Made by a program: the position numbers and the translations under genes. The notes under the pieces were generated by a model. The model ran no database searches. It was not told the origin of the DNA and was given only the letters and a program-made list of their open reading frames with translations. From Paeniglutamicibacter antarcticus (GTDB lineage: Bacteria > Actinomycetota > Actinomycetes > Actinomycetales > Micrococcaceae), in assembly GCF_900010755.1 (NCBI RefSeq), contig NZ_CZJT01000077.1, positions 1 to 63,565 on the forward strand: a stretch of 63,565 nt of DNA, in the 5' to 3' direction. Shown here in pieces: positions 36,907-46,579 of the stretch (positions are counted from its first letter, which is position 1; the number at the start of each line of letters is the position of its first letter).

Positions 36907-37791
36907 ATGCAACTGCTTGATTTGGCCGCAAACGGCTACTCCGTCCGCGATGACGACGATGACGACCCGGTGCTGCTGACCTCCACCGGAGAGGTCGTGG
37001 ACACCTGGCGCGAGGGCTACCCGTATTCCACCCGGATGGACCGCGCCCAATACGACCTGGAGAAGCGACTGCTGCAAATCGAGCTGCTCAAGCTCCAGGT
37101 CTGGGTCAAGGCCACCGGGCGCCGGCTGGTGGTGCTCTTCGAGGGACGCGACGCCGCCGGCAAGGGCGGAACCATCAAGCGCTTCACCGAGCACCTGAAT
37201 CCCCGCGGCGCCCACGTCGTGGCGCTGGAGAAGCCCAGCAAGCGCGAATCCACCCAGTGGTTCTTCCAGCGCTACATCTCCCACCTGCCGGCAGCCGGCG
37301 AGATGGTCCTCTTCGACCGTTCCTGGTACAACCGCTCGGGCGTGGAACGGGTCATGCGTTTCTGCACCCGCGAGGAGTTCGACCGCTTCATGCACCAGAC
37401 CCCGGCCTTCGAGAAACAGCTGGTCGATGACGGGATCACCCTGGTGAAGTTCTGGTTCTCGGTCACCCGCAGCGAGCAGCTCACCCGTTTCACCATCCGG
37501 CAGATCGACCCGGTGCGGCAGTGGAAGCTCTCCCCCACCGACCTGGCGTCGCTGGACAAGTGGGATTCCTACACCGAGGCCAAGGAGGAGACCTTCAGGT
37601 CCACCGACACCGACTGGGCACCGTGGACCGTGGTGAAGTCCAACGACAAGAAGCGCGCGCGGCTCGGGGCCATGCGCCATGTGCTGAGCCTGTTCGACTA
37701 CGAGGGCAAGGACCACCAGCTGGTCGGGACGCCCGATCCGCTGATCGTTGGCCCGGCCGCCGCGGTCATCGCCGCCGGCGAGGAGTTCTAG
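36907..37791 (+). CDS. polyphosphate kinase 2 family protein
   Basis: A 294-aa PPK2 that moves phosphate between polyphosphate and nucleotides. Walker A is GRDAAGKGGTIKRF, Walker B is FDRSWYNRSGVERV, and the lid region FWFSVTRSEQ follows. The N-terminus is acidic (DDDDDD). Class (NDP or NMP phosphorylation) cannot be set with certainty. Placed after Pls2 and the peptidase, it could regenerate ATP for adenylation; this is inference. Confidence 0.9.
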   Translation: MQLLDLAANGYSVRDDDDDDPVLLTSTGEVVDTWREGYPYSTRMDRAQYDLEKRLLQIELLKLQVWVKATGRRLVVLFEGRDAAGKGGTIKRFTEHLNPRGAHVVALEKPSKRESTQWFFQRYISHLPAAGEMVLFDRSWYNRSGVERVMRFCTREEFDRFMHQTPAFEKQLVDDGITLVKFWFSVTRSEQLTRFTIRQIDPVRQWKLSPTDLASLDKWDSYTEAKEETFRSTDTDWAPWTVVKSNDKKRARLGAMRHVLSLFDYEGKDHQLVGTPDPLIVGPAAAVIAAGEEF

Positions 37792-37932
37792 CTAGGACCC
37801 CGGAACTGCCTGAGCCCGCCGATCCCTGAATTTTTGGGGCCGGCGAGCTCCGCTCGTACATGGTTTCTTTCCCGCTTTGCCGGGGGTCCTCAGCCCGACA
37901 ATAGGCAGCGCGGTATCCAAAGACTTACCGTT

Positions 37933-37968
37933 CGAAATGGGTGCCGAACAAACGCGACACCCATTTCG
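37933..37968. terminator. bidirectional terminator between PPK2 and the Ltp gene
   Basis: CGAAATGGGTG pairs perfectly with CACCCATTTCG between convergent genes. No T-tract. Confidence 0.55.
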
Positions 37969-38014
37969 ATTCAGGCTAAGAACTTCAATAACCTGCTTGA
38001 TCCAGCTCAGGTAC

Positions 38015-38986
38015 TCAGAGACCCGTCTGGCTAACCCCGTATTTTGCCTGCTTGGCCGTGAAACCCTCGAAAACGAGCTGGTCAATGAGTCCGGAGCGGG
38101 AGAATGCCGTGTAGTCGAGGTAGTTTTGTGCAGATTTGGCAGCCTGCTCGTTCCAATCGACCGTCACGCGTTCTACCGCCCAGGTGGCGTCCTTGGTTGA
38201 GTATTCCTCGAACTCCAATTGCTTGATCAAACCGGTGCGCGAAAAGGCCGTGTATTCGAGGTAGTTCCCCGCGGCACGCAAGGCGTTCTGCTGGCTCACG
38301 GTCCCGGCTTCCGCCTCGGCCTTGGCACTGGCCTCGGCCTCAGCTTTGGCACTTGCCTCGGCTTCAGCTTTCTCACGTGCTTCGGCCTTTTTATTGGCCT
38401 CGGCTTCGGCCTTGGCACTAGCCTCCGCTTCCGCTTTCTCAATGGCTTTTGCGCTGGACTCCGCTTCAGCGCTCTCCTTGGCCTCAGCAGCGGTAAGTGC
38501 GGTAGATGATGCGACGGCCGCGGCCGCGGGTGATTCGCTGGGCGTCGCTGTAGCCGAAGCGGTGCTGGCCGGTGCGGTCGACGGCTGCTCGCCATTGCCG
38601 CCACAAGAGGCGATGAGGATCGCAAGTACTACGAACGCACCAACGCCGATGCCGATCTTATTACCCTTCCCCAGCGGTTTCTTCGGTTCCGGGATTGCAG
38701 GGGTTGAGAACTTGGCGGCCGATGGATTTCCAACCGTGGCGGTAGCTCGGTTTGGAGCAGTCGCTGTAGGTGAACTGAAATTGGGCATCACCGACATGTA
38801 CAGGTATGGATTGGCGGAAAATTCCTCCGGCGGCATGGCCAATGCGCCCGTTTCATTGTCAATCCACATGGGCCAACCAACGGGAGGGGAACCCCATGCC
38901 TTTTCCGGGACCCACGTCGGTGTGGGCTGGAATTCGGCTGGAAGATGTTGCAGCCAGTGCGGCGGAGGATTAAAACGAATAGACAT
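38015..38986 (-). CDS. Ltp-family membrane-anchored surface protein
   Basis: A 323-aa protein. The N-terminus has a Pro/Trp-rich segment (FNPPPHWLQHLP, GWPMWID), then a membrane helix ending ILIASCGG, a Ser/Thr/Pro/Ala linker, and a long Ala/Glu/Lys repeat (units like KAEAEASA) likely to form a charged helix. Two Ltp repeats close it: ALRAAGNYLEYTAFSRTGLI and SAQNYLDYTAFSRSGLIDQL. Such repeats occur in actinobacterial surface proteins and in phage superinfection-exclusion lipoproteins. ATG 38986 has AGGGGAG upstream. Confidence 0.82.
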   Translation of the reverse strand: MSIRFNPPPHWLQHLPAEFQPTPTWVPEKAWGSPPVGWPMWIDNETGALAMPPEEFSANPYLYMSVMPNFSSPTATAPNRATATVGNPSAAKFSTPAIPEPKKPLGKGNKIGIGVGAFVVLAILIASCGGNGEQPSTAPASTASATATPSESPAAAAVASSTALTAAEAKESAEAESSAKAIEKAEAEASAKAEAEANKKAEAREKAEAEASAKAEAEASAKAEAEAGTVSQQNALRAAGNYLEYTAFSRTGLIKQLEFEEYSTKDATWAVERVTVDWNEQAAKSAQNYLDYTAFSRSGLIDQLVFEGFTAKQAKYGVSQTGL

Positions 38987-39355
38987 GACTCCCCTAATGA
39001 CGATCACTAATGTGCGAAGTTCCCAAACCTCCGACAACTCTTCTTCCAGAGCGTAGACGGGCTCACAGACGATTAGCCGTTTGTCTCGCCCCGTCGTCAT
39101 CCTCGAGGGACTGAATAAACCGCCAAGACTCCTTTCGACTCAACGTATTACTCAATATGATGCGCAACTCTTAGGCCAGACTCGCGCATCGGTTGCCATC
39201 TGGTGAACCACCACACGCCAAATCTGTCCGCGCCAGTTGCTCTCAGAAAAACTCCGATTCGCTTATCCCTCCGTAGACCAAAGGCCGGCAGCAGCCGCTT
39301 AGTGCAGCACGGTGGCGAGGAATTCTAGGACGGCCTAGACGCTGTCCCGTGCGGC
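38987..39355. other. intergenic stretch with no gene seen
   Basis: About 370 bases between the Ltp gene and a small membrane protein, less GC-rich by eye than the flanks. No coding frame with a start site, strong repeat or hairpin was recognised. Confidence 0.5.
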
Positions 39356-39868
39356 TTACAGTGACTCAAAGTTCCTGGTGCGCGGCAGGATCACCGCGTG
39401 AACACCCATGGAGGCGATCAGGGTCAAGGCAAAAACGAGAATCGCGACCGTGAAGGCACCCTCCTGGGCCGCTAGGGTGCTTTGCCCCCACACCCCCAGC
39501 AGCAGCGCCAGCAATGCCGCAAGCGATGCATAACCGATGGAGATGAACGCCGCCGCCGTGGTCTTCTCGGCCATGTACCAGTAGCCGATCTTGAGTCGGT
39601 TCAGGGTGTACCTGGTCCCGAAGCCCAGCGTTCCCAGTGCCACGGCAAGGGAAACCAGTGCCGTGGTTCGCAGGCTGCCGAACCCGTAGCCATCGGGTCC
39701 GACGTGGATGGCAATCGACGCGGGAAGCGCTGGCCCCGCGGCGGCATAAACCACCGCGGTTGCCAGGAACGCGATCAGGGGAATGATCGTGAGCACCCAC
39801 ATCAACCGGCGCGGGGCCGCCTTTGGATCGGTTGTCCCGGCCTGGCCGGTTGGTTCGCTGCTGATCAT
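39356..39868 (-). CDS. small membrane protein, DUF1648-like
   Basis: A 170-aa protein with four predicted membrane segments. The motif LPASIAIHVGPDGYGFGS after the first segment recalls the DUF1648 region of SdpI-type proteins (LP...HxxxxGxxD). Function unknown. It stands alone; the 270 bases upstream to the OsmC gene contain no other gene. Confidence 0.6.
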   Translation of the reverse strand: MISSEPTGQAGTTDPKAAPRRLMWVLTIIPLIAFLATAVVYAAAGPALPASIAIHVGPDGYGFGSLRTTALVSLAVALGTLGFGTRYTLNRLKIGYWYMAEKTTAAAFISIGYASLAALLALLLGVWGQSTLAAQEGAFTVAILVFALTLIASMGVHAVILPRTRNFESL

Positions 39869-40138
39869 TTGTGTGTGCTCCCTTGATCGTGATCCACCAC
39901 AACCCTATGACAGATCGGACCCGCGCTCGGCAGTCGACGCCCGCACCAGCATTTTCAACTGCCCACGTCACCAGCGCTTTCCGGTTCCGGCAATAGCCCA
40001 GGACAACATCCCCGCGGCGCCGAATTTTCGACTTCCGGTCCAGATGCCTGGAAAGCAAGAAGGAACGCAAGGTCCTCCCGGGCGCATAATCGAAGCACGC
40101 GGGCCAGTCCCCGCAGGCAAGAGACGGGAAGCAAGGAC

Positions 40139-40681
40139 ATGGACCGAGAGACATTACGCAGCGTGCAGCAACCACTGAAGCAGCTTTACCGCGAAAAGCC
40201 GGAGGCGGGGACCATCCTGCTAACGGCCAGTGGCACCCTGGGCGAAGAAGGCCTGTCCTGTTCCGTGCTCACGGGCAGGGCCATGGTTGAGGCCGGTCTG
40301 CACCCGGCCACCGGCGGCGATGGATCGTTGGCATGCTCGGGTGACCTGTTGTTGCAGGCCCTGGTGGCCTGCGCCGGGGTCACGCTGGCGGCAGTGGCCA
40401 CCAACCGCTCGACGGCGGTGTCCGGGACGGTGCGGGCGGAGGGCAACCTGGATGTGCGCGGCACCCTGGGTTTGGACCCGGAAGCGCCGGTGGGATTCCG
40501 GCACATCCGACTCGCGTTCGAACTGCTGACCGATTCCGGCGCCCCGGAGGTCGACGACCTGGTTGCCACCACGGAAAAGTACTGCGTGGTCCTGCAGACC
40601 CTGCGCTGCCCGGTGTCCGTCGTGGTCACGGCCCGCGCCACGGCAGCTGGCCCCGAACCACAGCCCCAAGCCCAACCGTGA
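40139..40681 (+). CDS. OsmC-family protein
   Basis: A 180-aa OsmC/Ohr-fold protein. The two redox cysteines are in LVACAGVTL and TEKYCVVLQTLRC. OsmC proteins reduce organic hydroperoxides; this branch is less studied than Ohr. GCAAGGAC precedes the ATG. It is convergent with pheT across a strong bidirectional terminator. Confidence 0.85.
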   Translation: MDRETLRSVQQPLKQLYREKPEAGTILLTASGTLGEEGLSCSVLTGRAMVEAGLHPATGGDGSLACSGDLLLQALVACAGVTLAAVATNRSTAVSGTVRAEGNLDVRGTLGLDPEAPVGFRHIRLAFELLTDSGAPEVDDLVATTEKYCVVLQTLRCPVSVVVTARATAAGPEPQPQAQP

Positions 40682-40688
40682 TAAAACG

Positions 40689-40735
40689 CCGCAGGCCGGC
40701 CGCTTCCCGTATTCGGGACAGCGGCCGGCCTGCGG
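40689..40735. terminator. bidirectional terminator between OsmC and pheT
   Basis: A 15-bp perfect stem (CCGCAGGCCGGCCGC with its complement), followed by GGGTTTG on the plus side and CGTTTTAT on the minus side. Confidence 0.85.
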
Positions 40736-40748
40736 GGTTTGCTGCGGG

Positions 40749-43289
40749 CTAGCGCTGCACGGCCGCGAATCGCTCGGCGGCCAGAGCCACCGCTGCGGCA
40801 CGAGCCTCGGAGGCCTCGTCGGCGGTCAGCGTGCGGTCCGTGGCGCGGAAGCGCAGGCCGAAGGCCAACGACTTCTTGCCGTCCTCGATGCCGGGGCCCG
40901 AGTACACGTCGAAGAGCGCAATGTCCTCGAGCAGTTCGCCGGCGCCCTCGCGCAGGGTCTCCAACACCTCGGCGGCCACCACGTTGGCGTCGACCACCAG
41001 GGCGACATCCTGGGTGGAGATCGGGAAGCTCGAGATTTCCTTGGCCACGATCACGTCGGCGGATGCCTCGAAGAGCGTATCCACATCGATTTCCATGGCG
41101 ACGGTGCGCTCGGGCAAATCCAGCTCCGCAAGCAGCTTCGGGTGAAGCTCACCTGCATAGCCAACCTGGGTGCCGTTGCGCAGCGAGAGCGTTGCGGTGC
41201 GGCCCGGGTGGAAGGCCTGGTGGGCTCCCTGGGCGACGACGACCTCAACACCGAGCACGTCGGAAACGAGCTTGGCAACGTCAAGGGCATCGGCCCAATC
41301 GTAGACGCGCGGGGTGTGCGCGGCGGCGACCGGGGAATCGTGCCCGGTGAGCACCGCAGCGATGTGCATCGGCTGGTGCGGCAGGCCGCTGTACAGTGCG
41401 TCGAGCTCATCATCCGAGGGCTTGGTGCCCAGCGGCGGAATGCCCTCGGTGCCCAGCGTGTCACCCGGCAGGAACACCAGTCCGGCCTCGAACAACGCAA
41501 GATCGCGGAAACCGCGGCCATGGTTGCGGCGGGCAATGCCCAGCAGGCCCGGCAGGATCGAGGTGCGCATGAAACCGAACTCGCTCGAGAGCGGATTGCT
41601 CAGCTTCACGGCAGGAACCTCGCCGGCCACCGGTGCACCGAACGTGTTGTTCTGCGCCGCGGAGTAGAACGGGTACGAAAGCACCTCGGTGAGTCCGGAG
41701 TCGGCCAGGGCCGCCATGACACGGCGGCGCTGGGACTGGGTGCGGGTGTAACCACGGCCCGGAGGGGCCGTCGGAAGCGTCGCCGGAATCAGGTGGTAAC
41801 CCACCAGGCGGGCGATTTCCTCGGTCAAATCCTGCTTGGTGGCAAGGTCCGGGCGCCAAGACGGGGCCGTGACCTGGTAGCCACCGTCAACAACCGCAAC
41901 CTGCGCACCGATTTCGGTCAGCGCCCAGGTGATCTGCTCCGCTGTGTACGCGACACCGATCAGTTCCGAGGCGAAGTGCTCGGGCAGCTCGATGACGACG
42001 CCGGCCGGGGCGGTCCCCACATCGGTGATCTCGGTGGTGGCGGTGCCACCGGCGAGCTCAACGAGCAGGTTCACGGCACGCTGGGCCGCCTCATCGGCGA
42101 TCTCCCAGTCAACGCCGCGCTCAAAGCGCTTCGAAGCCTCGGAAGGCAACTTGTGGCGGCGACGCGAGCGGGCGATCGAGATCGGCTCGAAGTGCGCGGC
42201 CTCGATCAGCACGGTGGTGGTCGCACCCGATACCTCGGTTGCGGCACCGCCCATGACACCGGCAATGCCGATGGCACCGGAACCGTCGGTGATCAACAGG
42301 TCCTCGGTGTTCAGCTTGCGGGTCTTGCCGTCAAGGGTTTGCAGGGTCTCGCCGGCATTCGCGCGGCGCACCACAATCTCGTCGGTCAGCTTGTCGGCAT
42401 CGTAGAAGTGCAACGGCTGGCCAAGCTCGAGCATGACGTAGTTGGAAATGTCAACGATCAGCGAGATCGAACGCATGCCGGCAAGGCTCAAGCGGCTGGC
42501 CATCCACGGCGGGGTCGGCAGCGACGGGTCGACGTCGGTGACCTTGCGGGTGACAAAACGGTCGCACCCGTCCTTGCCGTAAATGCCGGCATGGTCTTCA
42601 AGCTTCACCGGGTAACCCGGTGCCGTTGCCTCATCGAGAACCAGCAACGAGGCAGGGTCGGTGAAGGCGGTGCCCGTGGCGTGCGCGAATTCGCGGGCGA
42701 CGCCGCGGATCGAGAACGCGTAGGAGCGGTCCGGGGTGACGTTGATTTCCGCGGCCTGGTCGTACAGGCCCAGCAGCTCCATCGCGTCGGCGCCGACCTC
42801 CGGGTCAAGGCCCAGGCGCGAGAGCACGATGATGCCGTCGTGGTCATCCCCGATGCCCAGCTCGCGGGAAGAGGCGATCATGCCGGCCGAAATATGACCG
42901 TAGGTCTTACGCGGGGTAATCCGGAAGTCCCCGGGCAGCACGGCGCCGGGAAGCGTGACAACAACCTTGTCGCCCTCCACGAAGTTGTGTGCACCGCAAA
43001 TGATGCCCTGCACGCCCGAGGGGTCGATGCCCTCGTGGAGCAGCGTCTGCGACTGGCCCTCGGGGACCACGCGGACCTGGCACCAGTTGATGGTCTTGCC
43101 GTTGGTCTGCTCTTCCTTGACGATCGAGAGCACCTGGCCCACGACGATGGGTCCGGAGATCTCGTCGGTGGGACGGTGCACGTCCTCTTCCTCGAGGCCT
43201 ACCTTGACCAGTTCCGCCATGACGTCTTCGGCCGTTGCATCGGCCGGTACCTGCGCGAATTCGCGCAGCCATGAAAGTGGAATACGCAT
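40749..43289 (-). CDS. pheT: phenylalanyl-tRNA synthetase beta subunit
   Basis: An 846-aa subunit of the alpha2-beta2 enzyme. It has the N-terminal tRNA-binding EMAP-like domain (KEEQTNGKTINWCQVRVV), B3/B4 editing region, B5 domains and C-terminal ferredoxin-like anticodon-binding domain (SFPISTQDVALVVDANV). Length is normal. It follows pheS by three bases, so the two are one operon. Confidence 0.96.
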   Translation of the reverse strand: MRIPLSWLREFAQVPADATAEDVMAELVKVGLEEEDVHRPTDEISGPIVVGQVLSIVKEEQTNGKTINWCQVRVVPEGQSQTLLHEGIDPSGVQGIICGAHNFVEGDKVVVTLPGAVLPGDFRITPRKTYGHISAGMIASSRELGIGDDHDGIIVLSRLGLDPEVGADAMELLGLYDQAAEINVTPDRSYAFSIRGVAREFAHATGTAFTDPASLLVLDEATAPGYPVKLEDHAGIYGKDGCDRFVTRKVTDVDPSLPTPPWMASRLSLAGMRSISLIVDISNYVMLELGQPLHFYDADKLTDEIVVRRANAGETLQTLDGKTRKLNTEDLLITDGSGAIGIAGVMGGAATEVSGATTTVLIEAAHFEPISIARSRRRHKLPSEASKRFERGVDWEIADEAAQRAVNLLVELAGGTATTEITDVGTAPAGVVIELPEHFASELIGVAYTAEQITWALTEIGAQVAVVDGGYQVTAPSWRPDLATKQDLTEEIARLVGYHLIPATLPTAPPGRGYTRTQSQRRRVMAALADSGLTEVLSYPFYSAAQNNTFGAPVAGEVPAVKLSNPLSSEFGFMRTSILPGLLGIARRNHGRGFRDLALFEAGLVFLPGDTLGTEGIPPLGTKPSDDELDALYSGLPHQPMHIAAVLTGHDSPVAAAHTPRVYDWADALDVAKLVSDVLGVEVVVAQGAHQAFHPGRTATLSLRNGTQVGYAGELHPKLLAELDLPERTVAMEIDVDTLFEASADVIVAKEISSFPISTQDVALVVDANVVAAEVLETLREGAGELLEDIALFDVYSGPGIEDGKKSLAFGLRFRATDRTLTADEASEARAAAVALAAERFAAVQR

Positions 43290-43292
43290 GTC

Positions 43293-44381
43293 TTAGATCT
43301 CCATCCCGAAGTGCTCGCTGAAGCGGATATCGCCCTCGATCATGTCGCGCATGTCAGGGACCTCGTTGCGGAACATGAGCGTGCGCTCAATGCCCATGCC
43401 GAAGGCAAAGCCCGAGTATTCCTCGGGGTCGATGCCGGCGGCGCGCAACACCGTGGGGTTGACCATGCCGCAGCCGCCCCACTCGATCCAGCGCGGGCCG
43501 CCCTTGGCGCCGGGGTGCCAGATATCCAGTTCGGCGGAGGGTTCGGTGAAGGGGAAGTAGTTCGGGCGCAGGCGGATGGAGGCATCCTCACCGAACATCT
43601 GGCGGGCGAAGTGCTCAAGGGTGCCGCGCAGATCGGCCATGGTCAGGCCCTTGTCGATGGCCAGGCCCTCGAACTGGTGGAAGACCGGGGTGTGCGTGGC
43701 GTCGAGCTCGTCGGTGCGGTACACGCGGCCCGGGCACAGCACGTAGATCGGAACCTCGCGCTCGAGCATCGAACGGACCTGCACCGGGGAGGTGTGGGTG
43801 CGCAACACCAGGTGCGAATCCACCGGGTCAATGAAGAAGGTGTCCTGCATTTCGCGGGCCGGGTGGTCCGGCGCGAAGTTCAGGGCGTCGAAGTTGAACC
43901 ACTCGGACTCGACCTCGGGGCCCTCGGCGATTTCCCAGCCCATGCCCACAAATATGTCTGAGACCCGGTCCTGCAGCGTGGAGAGCGGGTGGCGGGCTCC
44001 GGCGCGGCGGCGGCGCGGGGCCGCTGTGACGTCAACGGTTTCCTCAACCAGGATGCGTGCGGCATCCTCGGCCTCGAGCACCGCGGTGCGTTCGGCCAAG
44101 GCCTTGTTGACGCGTCCACGGGAGGCACCCATGAGCTTGCCGGCAACTGCCTTTTCGCTCTTGTCCAGGCGGCCGATTTCGCGGTTGGCCAAGGACAGTG
44201 GGGACTTCTCGCCGGTGTGGGCCAGACGCGCGGTCTTCAGCTCGTCCAGGTTGGCCGCCGCGGCAAATGCCGCGAGTGCTGCTTGCACCGCTACGTTGAT
44301 GCCAGCCTCGTCGGTGGGATGCGGGACGACCGGTGACTGGTCGTCGTTGACGGCCACTTCCGGACTTGTGGGTTCAGACAT
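43293..44381 (-). CDS. pheS: phenylalanyl-tRNA synthetase alpha subunit
   Basis: A 362-aa class II synthetase subunit with motif 2/3 elements [12 protein letters not shown] and [12 protein letters not shown] and an N-terminal coiled-coil. No good Shine-Dalgarno precedes the ATG. Instead a 17-codon ORF with a -10-like TAGAAT in front overlaps the start, which may couple translation. Confidence 0.96.
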   Translation of the reverse strand: MSEPTSPEVAVNDDQSPVVPHPTDEAGINVAVQAALAAFAAAANLDELKTARLAHTGEKSPLSLANREIGRLDKSEKAVAGKLMGASRGRVNKALAERTAVLEAEDAARILVEETVDVTAAPRRRRAGARHPLSTLQDRVSDIFVGMGWEIAEGPEVESEWFNFDALNFAPDHPAREMQDTFFIDPVDSHLVLRTHTSPVQVRSMLEREVPIYVLCPGRVYRTDELDATHTPVFHQFEGLAIDKGLTMADLRGTLEHFARQMFGEDASIRLRPNYFPFTEPSAELDIWHPGAKGGPRWIEWGGCGMVNPTVLRAAGIDPEEYSGFAFGMGIERTLMFRNEVPDMRDMIEGDIRFSEHFGMEI

Positions 44382-44427
44382 GGGGTTCTACGGCCCTTTT
44401 CACTGTTGGTTGAGTCTCTGGTTTCAT
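44374..44427 (-). CDS. possible 17-aa upstream ORF overlapping pheS
   Basis: ATG 44427 opens [17 protein letters not shown] and stops at 44374, inside the first codons of pheS. TAGAAT (44438-44433) stands five bases before its ATG, so the transcript may begin near this start. It has no Phe codons, so classical attenuation is unlikely; translational coupling is possible. Weakly supported. Confidence 0.3.
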   Translation of the reverse strand: MKPETQPTVKRAVEPHV

Positions 44428-44532
44428 ACACCATTCTAGGTGCTCGGGCACGCAGGATTTGAATCGCGGCACGGTGTTGCCGCACCCCCGTGGTCGTGGA
44501 CAGCTCCGAGTCACTAGGCAATAGTGGAACCC

Positions 44533-46437
44533 ATGCCCCGTGTTTCACAAACCTTGATCCTTTCCGCGGCCGCCTTGTTGCTGGCCGGTTCCCTGAGCGC
44601 TTGTTCCGCTCCCCCGACCCCCGACGCGTCGGCCGGGCTCTTGGCCAGCGGATTGGGTTCGCTGGATTTCGGAGCGGTGCCGTTCACCGGGGCCGATGCC
44701 GCCAGCGCCACCGCCGAAATCGGCAAGGCGCTGGAACCGATGGGGAAAATTGCACGCAAGGTTTCCCTCGATTCGGTGGTTGTCGATGAAAACTCGGATA
44801 ACCCGAAAACCGCCACCGCCACCCTGAGTACCGTGTGGGACCTTGATGCAGGCGATACCGACTGGACCTACAAGACCACTGCCGCACTCGAACTTGATGA
44901 AAAGTCCAAGACCTGGCTGGTTCGTTACGATCCGGCGATCGCCGTCCCGGGCCTCGAAGCAAACCAGTACGTTGCCAAGGCCAACGTTGCGGCGGCGCGC
45001 GGGGAGATCCGCGGCAACAAGGACCAGCCGCTGGTCGCCGAACGCGAAGTGCTCAACGTGGGCATCAACAAGGAAGCCCTCGAGGAATCCGAATGGGAGT
45101 CCTCGGCCAAATCATTGGCCAGCTTGCTGGAGATAGATCCGCAGGCTTATGCCAAACGGGTGGTTGCCGCAGGCCCGCGTGCGTTCGTGCAGGCCATTAC
45201 GTTGCGCAAGGACAACGACCAGAAGATCACCGAAGCTCAATTCGCGGCAATCCCCGGCGTCCTGGTCCAGCAAGGCTCCTTGCCGCTGGCCCCCACCCGT
45301 TCCTTTGCCCGCCCCATCCTGGGCAGCTTCGGCGAGGCCACTGCCGAAATGGTCGCCGACTCCAAGGGAACCCTCAAGGCCGGGGAGAAGGTCGGTCTCT
45401 CCGGCCTGCAAAAGGAATACCAGGACACCCTGGCCGGAACCCCCGGTTACACCATCAGTATCTTCGATGCGCAAAAGAAGCCCGTCTCCAGCCTGCTGGA
45501 GACCAAACCCGTTGACGGGGAAGACCTCAAAATCACCCTGGACCGGGACAGCCAACTCTTGGCCGAGTCGTTGCTCAAGGACGCGCCAAGCGACAGCGCA
45601 CTCGTGGCGGTCCGACCCTCCGACGGGGCGATCCTTGCAGCTGCCTCGGGTCCGGAGACCAGCGGGCTGAACACCGCCATGGTGGGTAAATACGCACCGG
45701 GCTCCACCTTCAAGGTAGCAACGGCGCTTGCCATGCTGCGTGCCGGGGACACCCCTGAGACAGTGGTTGATTGCCCCGCAACCATGACAGTCGATGGCAA
45801 GAGTTTCAAGAACTATGACGGATACCCCGCCGCTGCCATCGGAAAAATCCCGCTCTCCGAGGCATTGGCCCAATCCTGCAACACGGTATTCATCCAAGGT
45901 GCCCTTGATGTGAAAGCAGCAGCGCTGGCCGATGCCGCAGCATCCCTGGGCATGAACCTGGAGCCAGCCACCGGCGCCGCTTCCTTCCTTGGTTCGGTTC
46001 CCGATTCCTCCACCGGCACAGAGCAGGCCGCCAATGGCATCGGCCAAGGAGTTGTCCAGGCTTCGACCCTCGGCATGGCAACGATTGCAGCTTCGGTGGC
46101 CAAGGCCGCCACCGTGAGCCCGCACCTGGTGAACGTACCCAAGCCCGCCGCGGCACCGGGCCCGAAGACCCCGTTGAGCGCCTCCGAGGCGAAGGCGTTG
46201 TCCTCCATGATGGCCGAGGTCGTGGACCACGGAACGCTCAAGGACCTCAACAAGGTGCCGGGCAAGCCGCTGATCGGCAAGAGCGGCACCGCCGAGTACG
46301 ATTCCGAGCGCAATGCCCATGCCTGGACCATCGTGGCCCAGGGTGATGTGGCCGTTGCAGTATTCGTTGCCGACGGCAGCGGCGGGTCACAGACTGCGGG
46401 ACCGATCGTCGGGAAGTTCCTGACCGGGCTACAGTAA
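44533..46437 (+). CDS. penicillin-binding lipoprotein (MecA_N / transpeptidase)
   Basis: A 634-aa class B-type transpeptidase that crosslinks peptidoglycan outside the membrane. It has a lipoprotein signal (LLLAGSLSAC), an NTF2-like MecA_N domain and dimerisation region, then the transpeptidase with SxxK (STFK, Ser near 391), SxN (SCN, near 448) and KSG (KSGTAE, near 583). It resembles mycobacterial PBP-lipo. ATG 44533 was chosen over GTG 44524; neither has a strong Shine-Dalgarno. Confidence 0.9.
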   Translation: MPRVSQTLILSAAALLLAGSLSACSAPPTPDASAGLLASGLGSLDFGAVPFTGADAASATAEIGKALEPMGKIARKVSLDSVVVDENSDNPKTATATLSTVWDLDAGDTDWTYKTTAALELDEKSKTWLVRYDPAIAVPGLEANQYVAKANVAAARGEIRGNKDQPLVAEREVLNVGINKEALEESEWESSAKSLASLLEIDPQAYAKRVVAAGPRAFVQAITLRKDNDQKITEAQFAAIPGVLVQQGSLPLAPTRSFARPILGSFGEATAEMVADSKGTLKAGEKVGLSGLQKEYQDTLAGTPGYTISIFDAQKKPVSSLLETKPVDGEDLKITLDRDSQLLAESLLKDAPSDSALVAVRPSDGAILAAASGPETSGLNTAMVGKYAPGSTFKVATALAMLRAGDTPETVVDCPATMTVDGKSFKNYDGYPAAAIGKIPLSEALAQSCNTVFIQGALDVKAAALADAAASLGMNLEPATGAASFLGSVPDSSTGTEQAANGIGQGVVQASTLGMATIAASVAKAATVSPHLVNVPKPAAAPGPKTPLSASEAKALSSMMAEVVDHGTLKDLNKVPGKPLIGKSGTAEYDSERNAHAWTIVAQGDVAVAVFVADGSGGSQTAGPIVGKFLTGLQ

Positions 46438-46466
46438 AGCGGATACCCGCCGGGGGCAGGTACGAC

Positions 46467-46508
46467 AAGAGGGACAAACGTTTCAAACGTTTGTCCCTCT
46501 TGCTTTGC
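46467..46508 (+). terminator. terminator of the PBP gene
   Basis: AAGAGGGACAAACGTTT faces its complement at once, followed by GCTTTGCC. It lies about 30 bases after the stop. Confidence 0.75.
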
Positions 46509-46579
46509 CTCAATTCGTTGCCCTTTGGTGAGCAATCGAACGATGCGCGAGCCAACAGCCTGTAAAGGCCGCGGCGGGA

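Noticed and set aside
38300..38510. CRISPR-like or microsatellite array
   Set aside because: The regular pattern is the codon repeat for Ala/Glu/Lys in the Ltp protein, with no spacers of even length.
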